Made by a program: the position numbers and the translations under genes | Origin: JANWKQ01 sp040376605 | Lineage (GTDB): Bacteria > Bacteroidota > Bacteroidia > CAIKAF01 | Direction: 5' to 3' | Assembly: GCA_040376605.1 (NCBI GenBank) | Contig: JBEIQI010000127.1 | Location: 1 to 8,474 of the forward strand | Length of the DNA: 8,474 bases | Shown: positions 6,293 through 8,474 of the stretch, in pieces | Position numbering within the stretch: position 1 is the first letter of the stretch | Layout of the letters: each line of letters opens with the position of its first letter | The notes under the pieces: generated by a model | What the model was told of the DNA's origin: nothing | Databases searched by the model: none | The model's input: only the letters and a program-made list of their open reading frames with translations

Positions 6293-7638
6293 TATTATTA
6301 ATTTTCACCCTTGGTCTGGCCATACTCAATTCCTATGGTCAGCAAGTCATTCATAAAGATGCTAAAAAATTCTACAAGGCGGCGGTGGTTATTTTAGGTA
6401 AAAAAAATATTGATCCTGTTCAACTCAACAATGCCTTCTCGAATCTTAAAAAGGCTTACGAAATTGACTCATCATACGCCGACATCCGTTTATATTTAGG
6501 GGTGGCATATTTTTATAAATCAGAATACCAACAAGCAGATATTCAATTTACCAATTATAAATCGATGGTAAAAAATATAGATGCCAATTACTTTTTATAT
6601 GGTGGTATCGTAAAATATAAATTAACCGACAACATAACTGCCCAAGAAAATTTACAATACTATCTTAACACCTTTGGTGGCAATCAATACCTCGACTCAA
6701 TAGCTAAAAGGCATCTGCAACTTGCCAAACAAAGTCAAACATTAATGTCAAAAACACTTCCCTCCAAAAAAGAAATTTATAGTGCTATCAATACGGAAGA
6801 GTATGATGAATATTATCCCATTTTATCTGCTGACCGAAAAAAAATATATTTTAATCGATTAGAAACGGACACCACCTCTGGCAAAGACATTAATAGAATT
6901 TATATTTATTTTATTGAAGGTGATACCATGGGTGCCAACCCCAGGCCCCTACCCTTAAATAATATTGAAAACAAGGAGTTTATCATCACTTCCGTTAATA
7001 ACAATGGTAAAAAGATATTGCTCATTTCCAAGGATAATAATGGCTTGTATGATATATATGAAAGTGAATGGATGGTTCGGGAATTTGCAGCCCCAAGAAA
7101 AATGTATTCACAACTAAATTCTTACGCAGATGATAAATTTGCGACGTATGGTCATAACGATAGTTTAATTTATATTATAAGTAACAGACCCGGAGGATAT
7201 GGAGGTTATGATATTTGGAAGATTAATTATAATTCCCGGATTATCAACGAATCCATGATTAACCTGGGGCCGCTAATAAATACAGAATATAACGAGAACT
7301 TTATTGCTACAGTAAGTAATTCGAATTTATTATTTTTTGCTTCAGAAGGACATTTAAATATTGGCGAATCGGATATATTTAAAACACGTTTAGAATATGG
7401 TCAATATACCCGACCCATCAATTTAGGTTATCCCATCAACACTACCAATGATGAAAATTCTTTCTATCCATTTCCCACGGCAAATATGGGATTATCCTCA
7501 CAAAAGAATGCTTCTTGGGATATCATCACTACTTATTTACCTCCTAAAGCAAAAAAACCGGCTTATATAATGCAAGAACAATATCTGGATGATGCCAAGT
7601 TGGGAAAAACTTCTATAATTACCCCGAAGGATGAATAA
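6280..7638 (+). CDS. Secreted TPR plus PD40 beta-propeller protein, no OmpA domain
   Basis: A 452-residue exported protein. Residues 1-20 form a signal peptide ending S-Y-G. Residues about 25-150 are helical TPR-like repeats (for example A-x-x-x-L-K-K-A-Y-E-I-D, then L-G-V-A-Y-F). From about 171 on there are WD40-like PD40 propeller blades: D-E-Y-Y-P-x-L-S-A-D with I-Y-F (176-190), S-N-R-P-G-G-Y-G-G-Y-D-I-W (301-313), G-E-S-D-I-F (362-367) and P-I-N-L-G-Y-P-I-N-x-x-x-D-E (379-392). This module order matches the front half of PorE-like and other Bacteroidota TPR-PD40-OmpA proteins, but the peptidoglycan-binding OmpA domain is absent: the stop comes about 30 residues after the last blade. The ATG overlaps the TPR gene by 13 bp, and the end overlaps mnmD by 8 bp. 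It probably partners other envelope proteins through the TPRs and propeller; the exact role is unknown. Confidence 0.88.
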   Translation: MQRIILLIFTLGLAILNSYGQQVIHKDAKKFYKAAVVILGKKNIDPVQLNNAFSNLKKAYEIDSSYADIRLYLGVAYFYKSEYQQADIQFTNYKSMVKNIDANYFLYGGIVKYKLTDNITAQENLQYYLNTFGGNQYLDSIAKRHLQLAKQSQTLMSKTLPSKKEIYSAINTEEYDEYYPILSADRKKIYFNRLETDTTSGKDINRIYIYFIEGDTMGANPRPLPLNNIENKEFIITSVNNNGKKILLISKDNNGLYDIYESEWMVREFAAPRKMYSQLNSYADDKFATYGHNDSLIYIISNRPGGYGGYDIWKINYNSRIINESMINLGPLINTEYNENFIATVSNSNLLFFASEGHLNIGESDIFKTRLEYGQYTRPINLGYPINTTNDENSFYPFPTANMGLSSQKNASWDIITTYLPPKAKKPAYIMQEQYLDDAKLGKTSIITPKDE

Positions 7639-8308
7639 TCAAGTGGAGTTAAAGTTAACTGGCGACGGTTCACATACACTCTTTGTGCCTCAACTAAACG
7701 AAAACTATCATTCGTATCATGGTGCCTATGCCGAAGCTATCCACGTATTTATAAAAATGGGTTTGACGGCTGCTCAAGAAAAGTTCACACCTATCAAGGT
7801 ACTTGAAATAGGCTTTGGAACCGGACTTAACGCTACCCTATCCTATCAATTTTCGCAGACGACCCATCACCCTGTTCATTATTCAGGAATAGAATTACAC
7901 CCTTTACCATTAGAATTAATTTCACAACTGAATTATAAAGAATTTTGGAAAGATGAACATCTTGATACCATATTCGATCAGTTACATTCCTTCAACTGGA
8001 ATGAAGTACATCAGCTTTCACCAGACTTTCAATTTCAAAAAATAGCAGGATCCATTTTGGAATATAAACTTCAGCCCAATGAGTATGAGGTTATATTTTT
8101 CGATGCTTTTGCCCCCGAAAAACAACCTGAAATGTGGACCGTTAAACTATTTTCAAAATTATATGATTCACTAAGAACAAGAGGCATGTTGGTTACCTAT
8201 TGTGCCAAAGGTCAGTTTAAAAGGGATTTGAAGGCTGCAGGATTTATGGTGGAAACCTTACCCGGTCCTCCCGGAAAAAGAGAAATGGTAAGAGGAATTA
8301 AAAATTAA
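7631..8308 (+). CDS. mnmD: tRNA 5-aminomethyluridine(34) N-methyltransferase MnmD (DUF752)
   Basis: A cytosolic SAM-dependent methyltransferase of 225 residues that makes the final methylation of the 5-methylaminomethyl group at wobble uridine 34 of certain tRNAs, downstream of MnmEG. Seen: SAM-binding motif V-L-E-I-G-F-G-T-G-L-N (57-67), the acidic E88 closing the second strand (probable ribose contact), the family hallmark F-D-A-F-A-P-E-K-x-P-E-M-W (157-169), and the C-terminal P-G-P-P-G-K-R-E-M motif (211-219). The length matches stand-alone MnmD proteins; the FAD oxidase half of the enterobacterial MnmC fusion is missing, as is usual outside gamma-proteobacteria. The ATG overlaps the propeller gene's end by 8 bp, so mnmD is the last gene of that coupled operon, with no evident functional link to its neighbours. 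Its stop codon overlaps the stop of the convergent gene. Confidence 0.93.
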   Translation: MNNQVELKLTGDGSHTLFVPQLNENYHSYHGAYAEAIHVFIKMGLTAAQEKFTPIKVLEIGFGTGLNATLSYQFSQTTHHPVHYSGIELHPLPLELISQLNYKEFWKDEHLDTIFDQLHSFNWNEVHQLSPDFQFQKIAGSILEYKLQPNEYEVIFFDAFAPEKQPEMWTVKLFSKLYDSLRTRGMLVTYCAKGQFKRDLKAAGFMVETLPGPPGKREMVRGIKN

Positions 8309-8474
8309 CTTAGTTCAATAACTTCTTTGCAAAAATCGTATTCTTCCGGTAAATGATTGGAAGCTACAATTAAAAGTCGATTCATTTGATAGTTAGTCAC
8401 CAACGAACGATACCATTGTTTGCCAGTTGCATCTAAATTAGAAGTGGGTTCATCCAATAGAATAATTTCAGAAT
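8305..8474 (-). CDS. ABC-transporter ATP-binding protein, C-terminal end only
   Basis: The minus strand is open from the right edge to a TAA at 8307-8305 and gives the last 55 residues of an ABC ATPase. The Walker B motif and D-loop are plain: I-I-L-L-D-E-P-T-S-N-L-D with the catalytic Glu, followed about 30 residues on by L-L-I-V-A-S-N-H, where the His fits the switch (H-loop). Walker A and the LSGGQ signature lie outside the window. The protein ends only 15 residues after the H-loop, so it is a compact single ATPase domain; the short A-S-N ending resembles CcmA-like cytochrome/heme ABC proteins of Bacteroidota, but this is a weak guess. It runs convergent to mnmD and the stop codons overlap, with no terminator hairpin between them. 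Confidence 0.88.
   Translation of the reverse strand, partial: SEIILLDEPTSNLDATGKQWYRSLVTNYQMNRLLIVASNHLPEEYDFCKEVIELS

Noticed and set aside
6280..7638. Naming the propeller protein PorE (type IX secretion)
   Set aside because: The OmpA domain is missing and no other type IX secretion gene is nearby; only the module order is shared.
7631..8308. Naming the methyltransferase MnmC
   Set aside because: The FAD-dependent oxidase half of MnmC is absent; only the MnmD-type methyltransferase domain is present.

Overview
The window looks like chromosomal DNA from a low-GC member of the Bacteroidota. Several things point there: AT-rich starts without Shine-Dalgarno sequences, a TTTG/TAnnTTTG-type promoter, envelope proteins built from TPR and PD40 propeller modules, a stand-alone MnmD, and a Bacteroidota-style intergenic repeat. 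The exact genus cannot be told from this sequence. No mobile element, CRISPR array, tRNA or rRNA was seen.

Left region (1-3756): the 3' part of a very large gene for a beta-rich protein that I do not recognise (at least 1,037 residues, open at the left edge). Three bases after it comes plsY, the membrane glycerol-3-phosphate acyltransferase of phospholipid synthesis. The tight spacing suggests one transcript.

Middle region (3757-4620): a 364-bp gene-free stretch carries a degenerate hairpin/heptamer repeat element and, at its right end, a plausible Bacteroidota promoter. That promoter drives a small lipoprotein gene whose codon use (all Asn AAC, all Gly GGT) suggests strong expression. A textbook intrinsic terminator follows the lipoprotein gene. 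It lies inside the first codons of the next gene, which appears to start with TTG.

Right region (4576-8308): four genes that overlap head-to-tail by 35, 13 and 8 bp: a secreted permuted papain-like (YiiX-type) cysteine hydrolase, a secreted TPR protein, a secreted TPR plus PD40-propeller protein without an OmpA domain, and the tRNA wobble-uridine methyltransferase MnmD. The overlaps argue for a translationally coupled operon, in which three exported proteins may act together at the cell envelope. At the right edge a convergent gene on the minus strand encodes the C-terminal end of an ABC-transporter ATPase; its stop codon overlaps that of mnmD.

The points most worth following up are the unrecognised giant protein next to plsY, the terminator (and perfect -7 box) built into the start of the hydrolase gene, and the overlapping hydrolase-TPR-propeller cassette.
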